From IMG/VR virus record IMGVR_UViG_3300037807_000069, positions 1 to 41,789 of that record: a DNA stretch of 41,789 nucleotides. One strand, given 5' to 3'. A program made the translations under genes and the position numbers. The stretch is from a virus. Shown here one piece after another: positions 22,834 to 30,103 of the stretch. A model generated the notes under the pieces. That model made no database searches, was not told the origin of the DNA, and saw nothing but the letters and a program-made list of their open reading frames with translations. Position 1 is the first letter of the stretch, and each line of letters begins with the position of its first letter.

Positions 22834-23265
22834 TTAGTCTTTTTCAAACATATTCTCGAATGTATTATCTTTTAATTCTTCTTCAAATAGTGAATCCAAA
22901 TCGACTGTTTCATTTGTAGCACGTGCTTTCTTGACACGTTCAACTTCATTCTTTCTGACTTGAGGCATTAGTTTCTTAGCAAGTGCTTTAATCTTAGCAG
23001 GTGTTGCTTTCTTTATTACCATCTTATCAACAGACATTTTTTCAGATGGACTTAATTGAGCATAATTTAAACCTTTCTTACCAGCAACCTTCTTACGGAT
23101 TTTGACTTTGGCTGCTTTCATTGCCTTCATCATCATCTTCTTAGGATCTGCCATACGTTTCGCCATACGTTTCCTAGACTTTGCCATCTTAGGAGCAAGA
23201 CGTTTCATCAGACGACCTCTCGCCATCCTCTGTTGTATTGTCATTGGTTTACGGTTTTCTTCCAT
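22834..23265 (-). CDS. Highly basic head/DNA-associated protein
   Basis: A 143-residue protein with a long Lys/Arg/Met-rich stretch (RMARGRLMKRLAPKMAKS, KRMAKRMADPKKMMMKAM). A conserved-looking patch follows: KVAGKKGLNYAQLSPSEKMS and ALAKKLMPQVRKNE. The acidic tail ETVDLDSLFEEELKD nearly repeats a linker of the polyprotein gene. The charge suggests DNA or core binding in the prohead, as with T4 internal proteins, with the tail possibly removed by the prohead protease. I remember homologues in marine T4-like phages without a tested function. Confidence 0.6.
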   Translation of the reverse strand: MEENRKPMTIQQRMARGRLMKRLAPKMAKSRKRMAKRMADPKKMMMKAMKAAKVKIRKKVAGKKGLNYAQLSPSEKMSVDKMVIKKATPAKIKALAKKLMPQVRKNEVERVKKARATNETVDLDSLFEEELKDNTFENMFEKD

Positions 23266-24143
23266 TATCTTATCGTTCCTTTTAATGATTTCTGGAAGTC
23301 GTTCTTAGGGATGTTATCAACAACCCAATTCAATAATTGTCTCATCACCTTATCTTCAGATGTTAATGGTTTACCACGTTTCTTCAATGTCAAGTATGTG
23401 AAGTCTTTAACAACTTTTTCATTCTTTTTACCAGATATCTTAGATGTTCTATCAGCACCAGATGGTTCAAAGTACACAGTGTTCTTCTTATTATTTAAGA
23501 TGACGTGTATCTCACCATTAATCTGCATCTTCTTACCTTGACCAGTAACATAATTGTAAACTGTTGAAGAAGCACCTTCGTGTGTTTGTAGCATAATATC
23601 AGAAGGAACTACTCTATCTCTATCTGCATTCTGTTTAATAGCAATTTTGTAATCAGTCAATACCCATACTAAGTGTATGTTAGCAGGGTTATAACCTGCT
23701 GCAAGTAAACGGGGCAAAAACTGAGTAACATCTTTAGTATCTTTAGCAGTAATATCAAACATAATGTTAGGTAACTTCTTTCTATCTTTAAGTTGCCCGA
23801 GCATTAAGTCAAGTGTCTTATCTTTAAGACCAAGTTTCTTAATGAACATATGAAGTTTAGCAACATCAGCAGGTTTCTTCAAGTCTAATCCTTTAACTTC
23901 AGGGTACTTTGCTTGTGTATCAGCAATCTTTTGAAAGGTTTTCTTCCACTCATCAACATCACGGACTTTAAACTTTTCCTTTTCCATAAAGTTGGATGCA
24001 GCGAAACCTTTACCAGAACCAGCACCACCTGCTAAGAAAACGATCTGTCCATCTTTACGACCGTTGTTCAGCATAATGAGTTTCTCTTCAAGGTATTCCT
24101 CAAAGAGTTTCTGTTCAGTAATAAATTCGTTAAACTTTTTCAT
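23265..24143 (-). CDS. P-loop kinase, zeta-toxin-like, with capsid-targeting-like N-terminus
   Basis: A 292-residue protein. It opens MKKFNEFITE-Q, resembling the T4 internal-protein leader. A Walker A motif follows at 39-46 (GGAGSGKG in VFLAGGAGSGKGFAAS), then RDVDEWKK and, further on, ADRDRVVPSDIMLQTHEG, which fit zeta-toxin/UDP-GlcNAc-kinase and polynucleotide-kinase-like folds. The C-terminal part (about 200-292) contains HVILNNKKNTVYFEPSG. The substrate is unknown: nucleotide-sugar, nucleoside or nucleic acid. It sits in the operon of similarly tagged enzymes. Confidence 0.65.
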   Translation of the reverse strand: MKKFNEFITEQKLFEEYLEEKLIMLNNGRKDGQIVFLAGGAGSGKGFAASNFMEKEKFKVRDVDEWKKTFQKIADTQAKYPEVKGLDLKKPADVAKLHMFIKKLGLKDKTLDLMLGQLKDRKKLPNIMFDITAKDTKDVTQFLPRLLAAGYNPANIHLVWVLTDYKIAIKQNADRDRVVPSDIMLQTHEGASSTVYNYVTGQGKKMQINGEIHVILNNKKNTVYFEPSGADRTSKISGKKNEKVVKDFTYLTLKKRGKPLTSEDKVMRQLLNWVVDNIPKNDFQKSLKGTIR

Positions 24144-24144
24144 A

Positions 24145-24372
24145 TTATTTTAATTCTTTTGGTGCCTTAACGTCTTTCATACCTAATGAACCAAACCACT
24201 GTGATGCCATTCTATCATAGACTTGTTTTGCTTCTTTTTGAATTGTATTATTCACACCAACAAATTTCATTTGGGCATACACTGCTGCGAAATCGTTTAA
24301 TGTTTTTTCTGCTTTCTTCTCGTCAAACTTCTCAATTAGGTTCTGTTCTTTTAAATCGTTATACTTAATCAT
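24145..24372 (-). CDS. Small hypothetical late protein
   Basis: A 75-residue helical protein: MIKYNDLKEQNLIEKFDEKK, ending KAPKELK. The first 15 residues contain a possible L-I-E-K site, a weak match to the leader peptides of the neighbours. It is packed between the nucleotidylyltransferase (4-nt overlap) and the kinase gene (1-nt gap). No function recognised. Confidence 0.5.
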   Translation of the reverse strand: MIKYNDLKEQNLIEKFDEKKAEKTLNDFAAVYAQMKFVGVNNTIQKEAKQVYDRMASQWFGSLGMKDVKAPKELK

Positions 24373-24950
24373 TTTTTCATTCCTTTTTTAACTGTTTTAA
24401 ATACTGCTTGAGCATCCCCATTTGATACACCTTTAGGCATACCTGCTTTGAATGCATCGAAGTCATCCTTTGATGCGTGGTTTCTCATATCTGTACCAGA
24501 AACACCTGCCTTTCTTTCACCAGAGTTAATCACTTCAAACTTATCAAAACTATAATGAGGTTTGGTTTTATCTTTCTGATCAACGTATGGTCTAATTCTT
24601 TTTTCGAAGTCGGCAACTCTATCACTACCAACTACAAATGAAACGTCAGTATATCCTTGGTCAGACAACCACTCAAGTATTTGAAATGGAGTTTTCAACT
24701 TAGGGATATCCATAATAACTGCTCTAGGGAAGAACTTCTTCAAATACTTTATCTTATCTTTGTATGGTAAAGGATTCTTCTTAACATCATTAGACTGAGA
24801 AGTGAATATCATTCCTGTTCCACCCCGTGCCTTTTTAACTACGAAGTCGATTAACTCACCGTGTCCCTTAGTGATTGGATTAAAACGTCCAAACGTAAAG
24901 ACAACTGGTTTGTTCTTTGCTTCTAGTAAATGTTCTTTGAACGATTTCAT
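24369..24950 (-). CDS. Nucleotidylyltransferase (HxGH-type) with capsid-targeting-like N-terminus
   Basis: A 193-residue protein. The leader MKSFKEHLLE-A is followed at once by a cytidylyltransferase-like domain. It has FTFGRFNPITKGHGELI (the T/HxGH nucleotide-binding loop, K28-G29-H30), SFVVGSDRV, and SGTDMR near residue 150, the ISGTxxR equivalent. This fits NMN adenylyltransferase, phosphopantetheine adenylyltransferase or related enzymes. NadM-like activity (NAD synthesis) is my best guess. The enzyme domain begins directly after the predicted gp21-type cleavage, as expected if it is released inside the head. Confidence 0.7.
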   Translation of the reverse strand: MKSFKEHLLEAKNKPVVFTFGRFNPITKGHGELIDFVVKKARGGTGMIFTSQSNDVKKNPLPYKDKIKYLKKFFPRAVIMDIPKLKTPFQILEWLSDQGYTDVSFVVGSDRVADFEKRIRPYVDQKDKTKPHYSFDKFEVINSGERKAGVSGTDMRNHASKDDFDAFKAGMPKGVSNGDAQAVFKTVKKGMKK

Positions 24951-25267
24951 TCTTCAATCTCTCTAGGTTTACGTTTAGAACCTTTAAGTCTACTCTTTTC
25001 TGCCTTACCTCTATTTACTGAGGCATCTTCATATCCAACAATCTTACCTTTAACGTGAGACGCATCCATCCCCTCGTGCTCAGGTTTTCTATTCTTTCTA
25101 TTATACCTGTTTAATTCGGCACGGTATGCTTTCTTTTCATCAGATGATTGAAACTTATCATACTCTTTTCTGTAATCACGTAGATGACACCACTTACATC
25201 CAGGAACTGGTTTAAGTGCTTTCTCTTCAACTATCTCACAAAAATCTTTAAATGTTAATGGATTCAT
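24947..25267 (-). CDS. HNH-like small protein
   Basis: A 106-residue basic protein. The N-terminus MNPLTFKDFCEIVEE-K resembles the leader peptides of the operon. CKWCHLRDYRKEYDKF has a CxxC pair, and DASHVKGKIVGYEDASVNRG, then KAEKSRLKGSKRK, resembles HNH-type domains with an Asp/Ala-His and a later Asn. A nuclease role is suggested but the second metal-site His is not obvious. It overlaps the nucleotidylyltransferase start by 4 nt. Confidence 0.45.
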   Translation of the reverse strand: MNPLTFKDFCEIVEEKALKPVPGCKWCHLRDYRKEYDKFQSSDEKKAYRAELNRYNRKNRKPEHEGMDASHVKGKIVGYEDASVNRGKAEKSRLKGSKRKPREIEE

Positions 25268-25268
25268 A

Positions 25269-26498
25269 TTAACCCCAATTCTTTATTGCGTTAAAATTAT
25301 TCTTACTAAACTCTAATCGGTTTACTAACTTCACCGCACTATTCGATAACGTATCGATGGCGACAAAACCCTCAGGTCCAGTAACTTTATAACCAGTTGG
25401 TGTCTTGATGAAGGCAGGTATCTTATTAACCTTCTCCATCTTCTTAATAAGTAGCAACTTAATATCAGCAATATCATCATGCCATTGTAAGGCATATGCT
25501 AACGTTCCACCAATTTTACGGTTCTTATTGATTATATTTATTAAATCTTCAAGCGACGATTGCTTCTTCGCTTTACCCTTTTCGGTCTTTAGTTTAGCAA
25601 TCATAGGGTTGTATCTCTTTCTTAGGAATTCAATAAACCCACCAACTGCTTGTTGCTTTCCTGAAAACTTCTTACCTTGCTTAGTTAAGTCGTTGATATA
25701 AATTTTCATATTAAATGCAATCTCAGTCTTACCAAACATAACCTTCAATGATGGTTTATCAAGTAATGACAATTCCCTCTCAGCAGATGCTAACCTTTTC
25801 TGAATGAATGCCATCTCGGCAACCGTTAAGGTGGCAGTTCCAGATACGTCTGAGAAGTTTGTGTCAGTAAACCATACGTCTTTAGTTTTCTTTAGTTTAG
25901 ATATATCAATCTTAAAGTGAGCAGATAAATCAGCAATCGTATCACCACTATATGTTGTATGCCACACAACACCAACGTTTGCTTTAGTTATTTCTTTAGC
26001 AAGATCCGTCCCAGCAGGAACAGCATATGTAATAGTATTTGGTGTGAATGTAATATATTTCTCGTCATCAATTTCTTCTTTCTTTATGTCTGATGGAACA
26101 AACATAAAGTCGCCTTGGATAATACCCTTAATTCCCATCTTAGGAAATTCTTTAAGAGCAATTTTCATTTTCTCTGCTAGACTTGCAGCATGCCCGTGGT
26201 TCTTATCAACGTCAGCATTTGTATAATTTAGTTTAGGGTTTCTATTGAATACTGCCTTAGTTCCTACAAAGAACTTACCATTCTCAGGGTTAATTCCTGC
26301 TACGATACTTGGAGCACCGTCCACTTTTGCTTGAATGTTCATCGGTTTCTTACTATGCCCAGCAAGTGTATCGGCAACACCATTTAATATTTTAAGTGCT
26401 TCAACTCCACCTGCATAACCATCGTCAAAGATTGCATCTTCGATGTGCTCAAGGTGAGTTAGTTTTGCTTCGTTTATTAGTGTCTTAAATCTTTTCAT
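25269..26498 (-). CDS. ATP-grasp/ligase-like nucleotidyltransferase (KxDG), DUF6267-like
   Basis: A 409-residue protein with leader MKRFKTLINE-A. A covalent nucleotidyltransferase motif I is present: K58-V-D60-G61 in IQAKVDGAPSIVAG, then FFVGTKAVFNR, and IIQGDFMFV, which looks like motif IIIa/IV. These suggest an RNA/DNA ligase-like adenylyltransferase core. I recall related proteins as DUF6267 in T4-like phages. The C-terminal 150 residues are helical and Lys-rich. It could ligate nucleic acid or modify a protein. The substrate is not established. It overlaps the upstream gene by one base (TAATG). Confidence 0.6.
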   Translation of the reverse strand: MKRFKTLINEAKLTHLEHIEDAIFDDGYAGGVEALKILNGVADTLAGHSKKPMNIQAKVDGAPSIVAGINPENGKFFVGTKAVFNRNPKLNYTNADVDKNHGHAASLAEKMKIALKEFPKMGIKGIIQGDFMFVPSDIKKEEIDDEKYITFTPNTITYAVPAGTDLAKEITKANVGVVWHTTYSGDTIADLSAHFKIDISKLKKTKDVWFTDTNFSDVSGTATLTVAEMAFIQKRLASAERELSLLDKPSLKVMFGKTEIAFNMKIYINDLTKQGKKFSGKQQAVGGFIEFLRKRYNPMIAKLKTEKGKAKKQSSLEDLINIINKNRKIGGTLAYALQWHDDIADIKLLLIKKMEKVNKIPAFIKTPTGYKVTGPEGFVAIDTLSNSAVKLVNRLEFSKNNFNAIKNWG

Positions 26499-27775
26499 TA
26501 TTTCACGATGGCCTTGAACCCTAATTTATTTCTATGTGGGTTTGGTGCTCCACCTTGCCACTTAAAATTAAAATTAAAATTCTTAAATTTTTCACGTTTG
26601 AAGTTTAGTGTTTTCGACTTAACGTCAACGTTCATTTGCAGCAAAGTGATCGACCTTGCCACTTTAGATAATATTTTAGATGATTTGTCTGAATTCAAGA
26701 CTTTAACAATAGAATGACCCATTGGTCCAATTAACACTCCGATAGGTTTTGTTAATGTAGATTCGTCATACCGTTGCCAAGTTTTGTCGTCTATATTATT
26801 TCCAAGCAATGAATAAAACTCAGATAATAAAGGTTTTAGTTCGTCAGACGATTTCCCCTTCAACCAAGAAGATAAAGTAGCAACAGACATATTATTTAAT
26901 GCAATTTTAGTAACTGAACTCAATTCAATTATAGATTTTGTATTATATATTACGTGGGCATGAATGAAACCTTCCATCACCGACATATCATTCATTGCGA
27001 TAATCATATCTAGTATGTTTTTCTCTTCTGACGTAAACTCGGCAACAAAAGTGTCGTCTTCCAACTTATCTTGTATCAAAGATGTTATATTTTTGATGGA
27101 AGTGGGAGAACCTCCTCCAGATTTAACTGAAATAGGATACCTCAATTTACCACGAACTCCATAGAAATCGACCAAAGGTTCGTTAATTGCTTCTGGGAAA
27201 AATGCTTTATTGAATCCAATATTTTTTATCGACCATACCGCACAACACAATTCCCCAAAATCCGCAGAGATAGTAGACAATTCGGCGGTAGTAATATCTT
27301 CAGCAACAATATCTATTTTGTTTCCCTTTTGATTCGATTTTTCTATCAAATCAACGAGCAAGTCTTTTATTCCGTCTGAGTAGTTTAGAGTAGGAACTTT
27401 CTTCTTTACGGATGCAATGATGCCATCAGCCGTCATATCTTTTCCTGTTACATCAAATTTATCAGGAGCAAGTTCTTTTGTCTTAATAGAAGAATTGCTT
27501 CTAGTTTGATTTACAAAAAACACAGAACCTAATTTAGAAGTGATAACATAAGTAGAATACATACCAGATAAACTTATATCAGCATCCTTCACCCTATATC
27601 CAAGTTTTTTGAAAAACCCATCAACATCGTTTCCAGCAGGAAACCTCAAGTGCCACTGTAATTTAGCACTAGAAGCATTCTTCGGCAACTTAGTTTTGCT
27701 TTTGATATCGTTGAAAATGGAGGTTCCTATCGCAGTCGCCTTTGCCTCAGAAATATAAGACTTAAATGATTTCAT
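26498..27775 (-). CDS. Putative PD-(D/E)XK-like nuclease with capsid-targeting-like N-terminus
   Basis: A 425-residue protein beginning MKSFKSYISE-A. Around 170-226, DFGELCCAVWSI (E175), then NEPLVDFYGVRGKLRYPISV with D203 and KSGGGSPTSI (K218), match the spacing E - D - x - (x)xK of PD-(D/E)XK nucleases, although the acidic residue before the Lys is replaced by Ser (ISVK). The C-terminus is strongly basic (KREKFKNFNFNFKWQGG). It is the first gene of the tightly packed late operon 27775-22834, 27 nt after an exact late promoter. Confidence 0.5.
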   Translation of the reverse strand: MKSFKSYISEAKATAIGTSIFNDIKSKTKLPKNASSAKLQWHLRFPAGNDVDGFFKKLGYRVKDADISLSGMYSTYVITSKLGSVFFVNQTRSNSSIKTKELAPDKFDVTGKDMTADGIIASVKKKVPTLNYSDGIKDLLVDLIEKSNQKGNKIDIVAEDITTAELSTISADFGELCCAVWSIKNIGFNKAFFPEAINEPLVDFYGVRGKLRYPISVKSGGGSPTSIKNITSLIQDKLEDDTFVAEFTSEEKNILDMIIAMNDMSVMEGFIHAHVIYNTKSIIELSSVTKIALNNMSVATLSSWLKGKSSDELKPLLSEFYSLLGNNIDDKTWQRYDESTLTKPIGVLIGPMGHSIVKVLNSDKSSKILSKVARSITLLQMNVDVKSKTLNFKREKFKNFNFNFKWQGGAPNPHRNKLGFKAIVK

Positions 27776-27801
27776 AATTGGTTAAAAGTTATCATAATAG
27801 A

Positions 27802-27809
27802 TATTTATA
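27802..27809 (-). promoter_or_regulatory. T4-type late promoter TATAAATA
   Basis: An exact TATAAATA on the minus strand, 27 nt before the ATG at 27775. It heads the seven-gene operon of tagged proteins. Confidence 0.75.
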
Positions 27810-27812
27810 ATA

Positions 27813-27990
27813 ACTGGATGGGGAATAGGGAGCAGTTTATAGAGGGCAGACATGCTGAGGTCTGTGGAGGGATGCGACGAAAAAACATAACAAAGGAGTT
27901 CGCATCCAACTTAAAAATAGGGTGAGCACTGCATGACCATGATTGAGTCGTCAGGAGTATGGCAGTACTCGTGGTAGTTTTTCGGGGGAG
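27813..27990. ncRNA. Candidate structured non-coding RNA
   Basis: This is a 178-nt gap, visibly richer in G and C than its surroundings, with no credible gene. It contains a run of perfect stems: GGATGCGA/TCGCATCC, CAGAC/GTCTG, GAGTA/TACTC and GGTAGTT/AACTACC. Four consecutive hairpins are unlikely in simple spacer. No promoter with a good -35 and no U-rich terminator is obvious on either strand, so the strand is undecided. It could also be a recombination or packaging-related site. Confidence 0.4.
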
Positions 27991-27992
27991 TC

Positions 27993-28319
27993 TCAACTAC
28001 CAAAAGACTTTTTATATTTATCTGCTAACACAGATTCTAATTCTTCTGCTTCACGTTCATCTGATTTATCCCCTTCAGAATATTGTCTTACGTGAACCAT
28101 TTCGTGACACAATGTCACAAGCATTTCTTCATCATTTAAAGTTTCTTCAAGTTCGATGTCATATACGTTTAGTTTAAAGTTATGAAAGTCGGCTGGTTTA
28201 ATACACCAACCATGAGCATTATCTTCAGTCAAATCTCCTAGAGAAACTTCAACCTTAACACTGTCCATAATGCCTAACTCACTTCGGCAAAACCTAATAA
28301 CTTTTTGAACATCAATCAT
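27993..28319 (-). CDS. HExxH metallopeptidase-like protein
   Basis: A 108-residue protein with a zinc-peptidase helix, LVTLCHEMVHVRQY (H72-E73-x-x-H76), followed by DEREAEELES, where E90 or E93 could be the third ligand (gluzincin or SprT-like arrangement). Length suggests a minimal peptidase domain. It has its own promoter at 28353-28381, so it is probably early. Targets could include host proteins, which is inference. Confidence 0.65.
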   Translation of the reverse strand: MIDVQKVIRFCRSELGIMDSVKVEVSLGDLTEDNAHGWCIKPADFHNFKLNVYDIELEETLNDEEMLVTLCHEMVHVRQYSEGDKSDEREAEELESVLADKYKKSFGS

Positions 28320-28352
28320 ATTACACCCCTATAACTCAATCTCTATACTACT

Positions 28353-28381
28353 ATTATACCCTAGTTTAGAGGAAAAGTCAA
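28353..28381 (-). promoter_or_regulatory. Sigma70-type early promoter
   Basis: Minus strand TTGACT (28376-28381), 17 bp, TATAAT (28353-28358) in an AGGG-TATAAT context. It is about 33 nt before the metallopeptidase gene. Confidence 0.75.
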
Positions 28382-28385
28382 GCGT

Positions 28386-29774
28386 TTATACTTTTAATTT
28401 ACCAAATGATTTCTTTTCGCCACCAACCTTAATAGTCTTATTAAACTGATGAGGTTCTTGTTTTGTTCCACCCATTAAATCTAACTGAGCATTTGATTCA
28501 ACATCATACAACCTCATCTTAGGTCTATCAATACCAACCACAAAACGTTTGTTAGTTCCAGGATCGCCATATCTATTCTTCAACTGCTTAATAAGTATTT
28601 GGTCAATTGCTTCCATTTCTTCAGTAGAAATTAGTGCTAACATTAAGTCAGTCGTAGCAGGTAAACCAAACGATTCAGATGTATCTTCTAATCCAAAGTC
28701 ACTGTCACCATAACCAGTTCTATTAACCTGAGTTGCTGTCACGATTGGAACATTAGATTCAACTGCTAATCCTCTTATCTCTTCAGCAATTGCCTTAACA
28801 TAAGTATATGAATTCACACTAGCACCCATCTTCATTCTACTTGACATACAAATATTTAAGTAGTCGATGTAGATAATATCTGGGACGAAACCTTTCTTCA
28901 ACTTCAACTCATTTAATAAGTGCCTAAAGTGACCAACACCTGCTGATGATGTAGGATATTCCTTAACAACCATTTTACCTGATGTCTTACCTTTAACCTT
29001 AGCAATCTTTTTCTGGTATATCATCTTAGGTATATCAGCCAAGCCATCAAGTTTAATGTTCAATAAGTTCGCATCAATACGTTCAGCAATACGTTCTTCT
29101 GCCATTTCCATAGTAATGTATAAAACGTTCTTACCGTCTAACACATTAGCAGAGGCAAAGTGACACATTGCTAAAGACTTACCAACACCAGTTCCTGCCA
29201 TTAATACTGTCAAAGACTTCTTAGGTAAACCACCCTTAGTAATCTTATTCAGATACTCAATGTCAAAAGGCACACGTTCTTCAGTTCTATGATAAAAATC
29301 ATAACGTGCATCAGCATCATCAATAAGATCGTGACCAACGTTCGGGTCAAATGAAACACTTAGTGCTTCCGATAATATTTCTGGAATTGCCCCTTTATCT
29401 TGTCCTTCTTCGTTGCCATCAATAATAGCAATCGAATCCATAATAGCATTATATAATGCTTTCTCTTGACAAAACTTTTCAGTGGTATTAACTAACCAAT
29501 CTTTATCTTCTTTCTCATCATCAATGAGAGTTCCGATATATGCACCACACCCACTAAAATCTTTTTCAGACATACCTTTGCGGTTGTCCAATTCAATTAC
29601 TAATGCTTCTCTTGTAGGTAATGAATTATACTTTGTGATGAACTCATCAATTTGTTCATAAACAATCTGCTCGACATGATCATCAAAGTATTTCGGTTTT
29701 AGGTATGGTAACGTAGATCTTGCATATTCTTCATTATGTATTAAGTTCTTTAAGATTAAGTGGGTTACATTCAT
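28386..29774 (-). CDS. Replicative DNA helicase, T4 gp41-like
   Basis: A 462-residue DnaB-family helicase. The N-terminal domain is followed by a RecA-like core with Walker A at 194-200 (GTGVGKS in LMAGTGVGKSLAM), NVLYITMEMAEERIAERIDA, Walker B IIYIDYLNIC, and the SNVPIVTATQVNRTGY motif. It unwinds DNA at the fork with primase gp61, which lies 12 kb further along. It follows the small gene after uvsX, as gp41 follows uvsX and gene 40 in T4. Confidence 0.92.
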   Translation of the reverse strand: MNVTHLILKNLIHNEEYARSTLPYLKPKYFDDHVEQIVYEQIDEFITKYNSLPTREALVIELDNRKGMSEKDFSGCGAYIGTLIDDEKEDKDWLVNTTEKFCQEKALYNAIMDSIAIIDGNEEGQDKGAIPEILSEALSVSFDPNVGHDLIDDADARYDFYHRTEERVPFDIEYLNKITKGGLPKKSLTVLMAGTGVGKSLAMCHFASANVLDGKNVLYITMEMAEERIAERIDANLLNIKLDGLADIPKMIYQKKIAKVKGKTSGKMVVKEYPTSSAGVGHFRHLLNELKLKKGFVPDIIYIDYLNICMSSRMKMGASVNSYTYVKAIAEEIRGLAVESNVPIVTATQVNRTGYGDSDFGLEDTSESFGLPATTDLMLALISTEEMEAIDQILIKQLKNRYGDPGTNKRFVVGIDRPKMRLYDVESNAQLDLMGGTKQEPHQFNKTIKVGGEKKSFGKLKV

Positions 29775-29803
29775 ATATTAGTATCTCAAGGTGTTTCATT
29801 AGT

Positions 29804-30103
29804 TTAGTCTTTAGATTCTTTATGTTCTTCCTCAGACTCGTCCATTCTCTCAGCAATAATTTTTACTAAGATATCACCTATTATACCTGAAAACTCGTCA
29901 TCCGTCAAGTCCTCTTCGTTCGGATTTGAAACCGTAATAGTGTTAAACTTTAGAGATGCATCTGTGCCTTCTTCGTCTAGTTCTTTAAAATTGATTGTGT
30001 CATATTGATATACAACACCTTTGAATTGCCCTTCTTCAATTTCAACACACCAGTGCTCATCGTGAAATCCGTTAGGGTGGTCTACTAATTTATACTTTGT
30101 CAT
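29804..30103 (-). CDS. Conserved small protein between uvsX and gene 41
   Basis: A 99-residue acidic protein starting MTKYKLVDHPNGFHDEHWCV at the ATG at 30103, with GAGGAAAAAG as ribosome site inside the uvsX 3' end. The longer frame to 30247 is only an upstream extension through uvsX. It continues GVVYQYDTINFKEL and ends with an acidic helix. I recall related proteins in marine T4-like phages. It occupies the place of T4 gene 40 but is not clearly related to it. Confidence 0.6.
   Translation of the reverse strand: MTKYKLVDHPNGFHDEHWCVEIEEGQFKGVVYQYDTINFKELDEEGTDASLKFNTITVSNPNEEDLTDDEFSGIIGDILVKIIAERMDESEEEHKESKD

Noticed and set aside
27805-27996. A 63-codon minus-strand open frame over the hairpin island
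   Set aside because: It lacks a ribosome site, its product has no domain-like pattern, and it crosses several perfect hairpins. RNA structure explains the region better.
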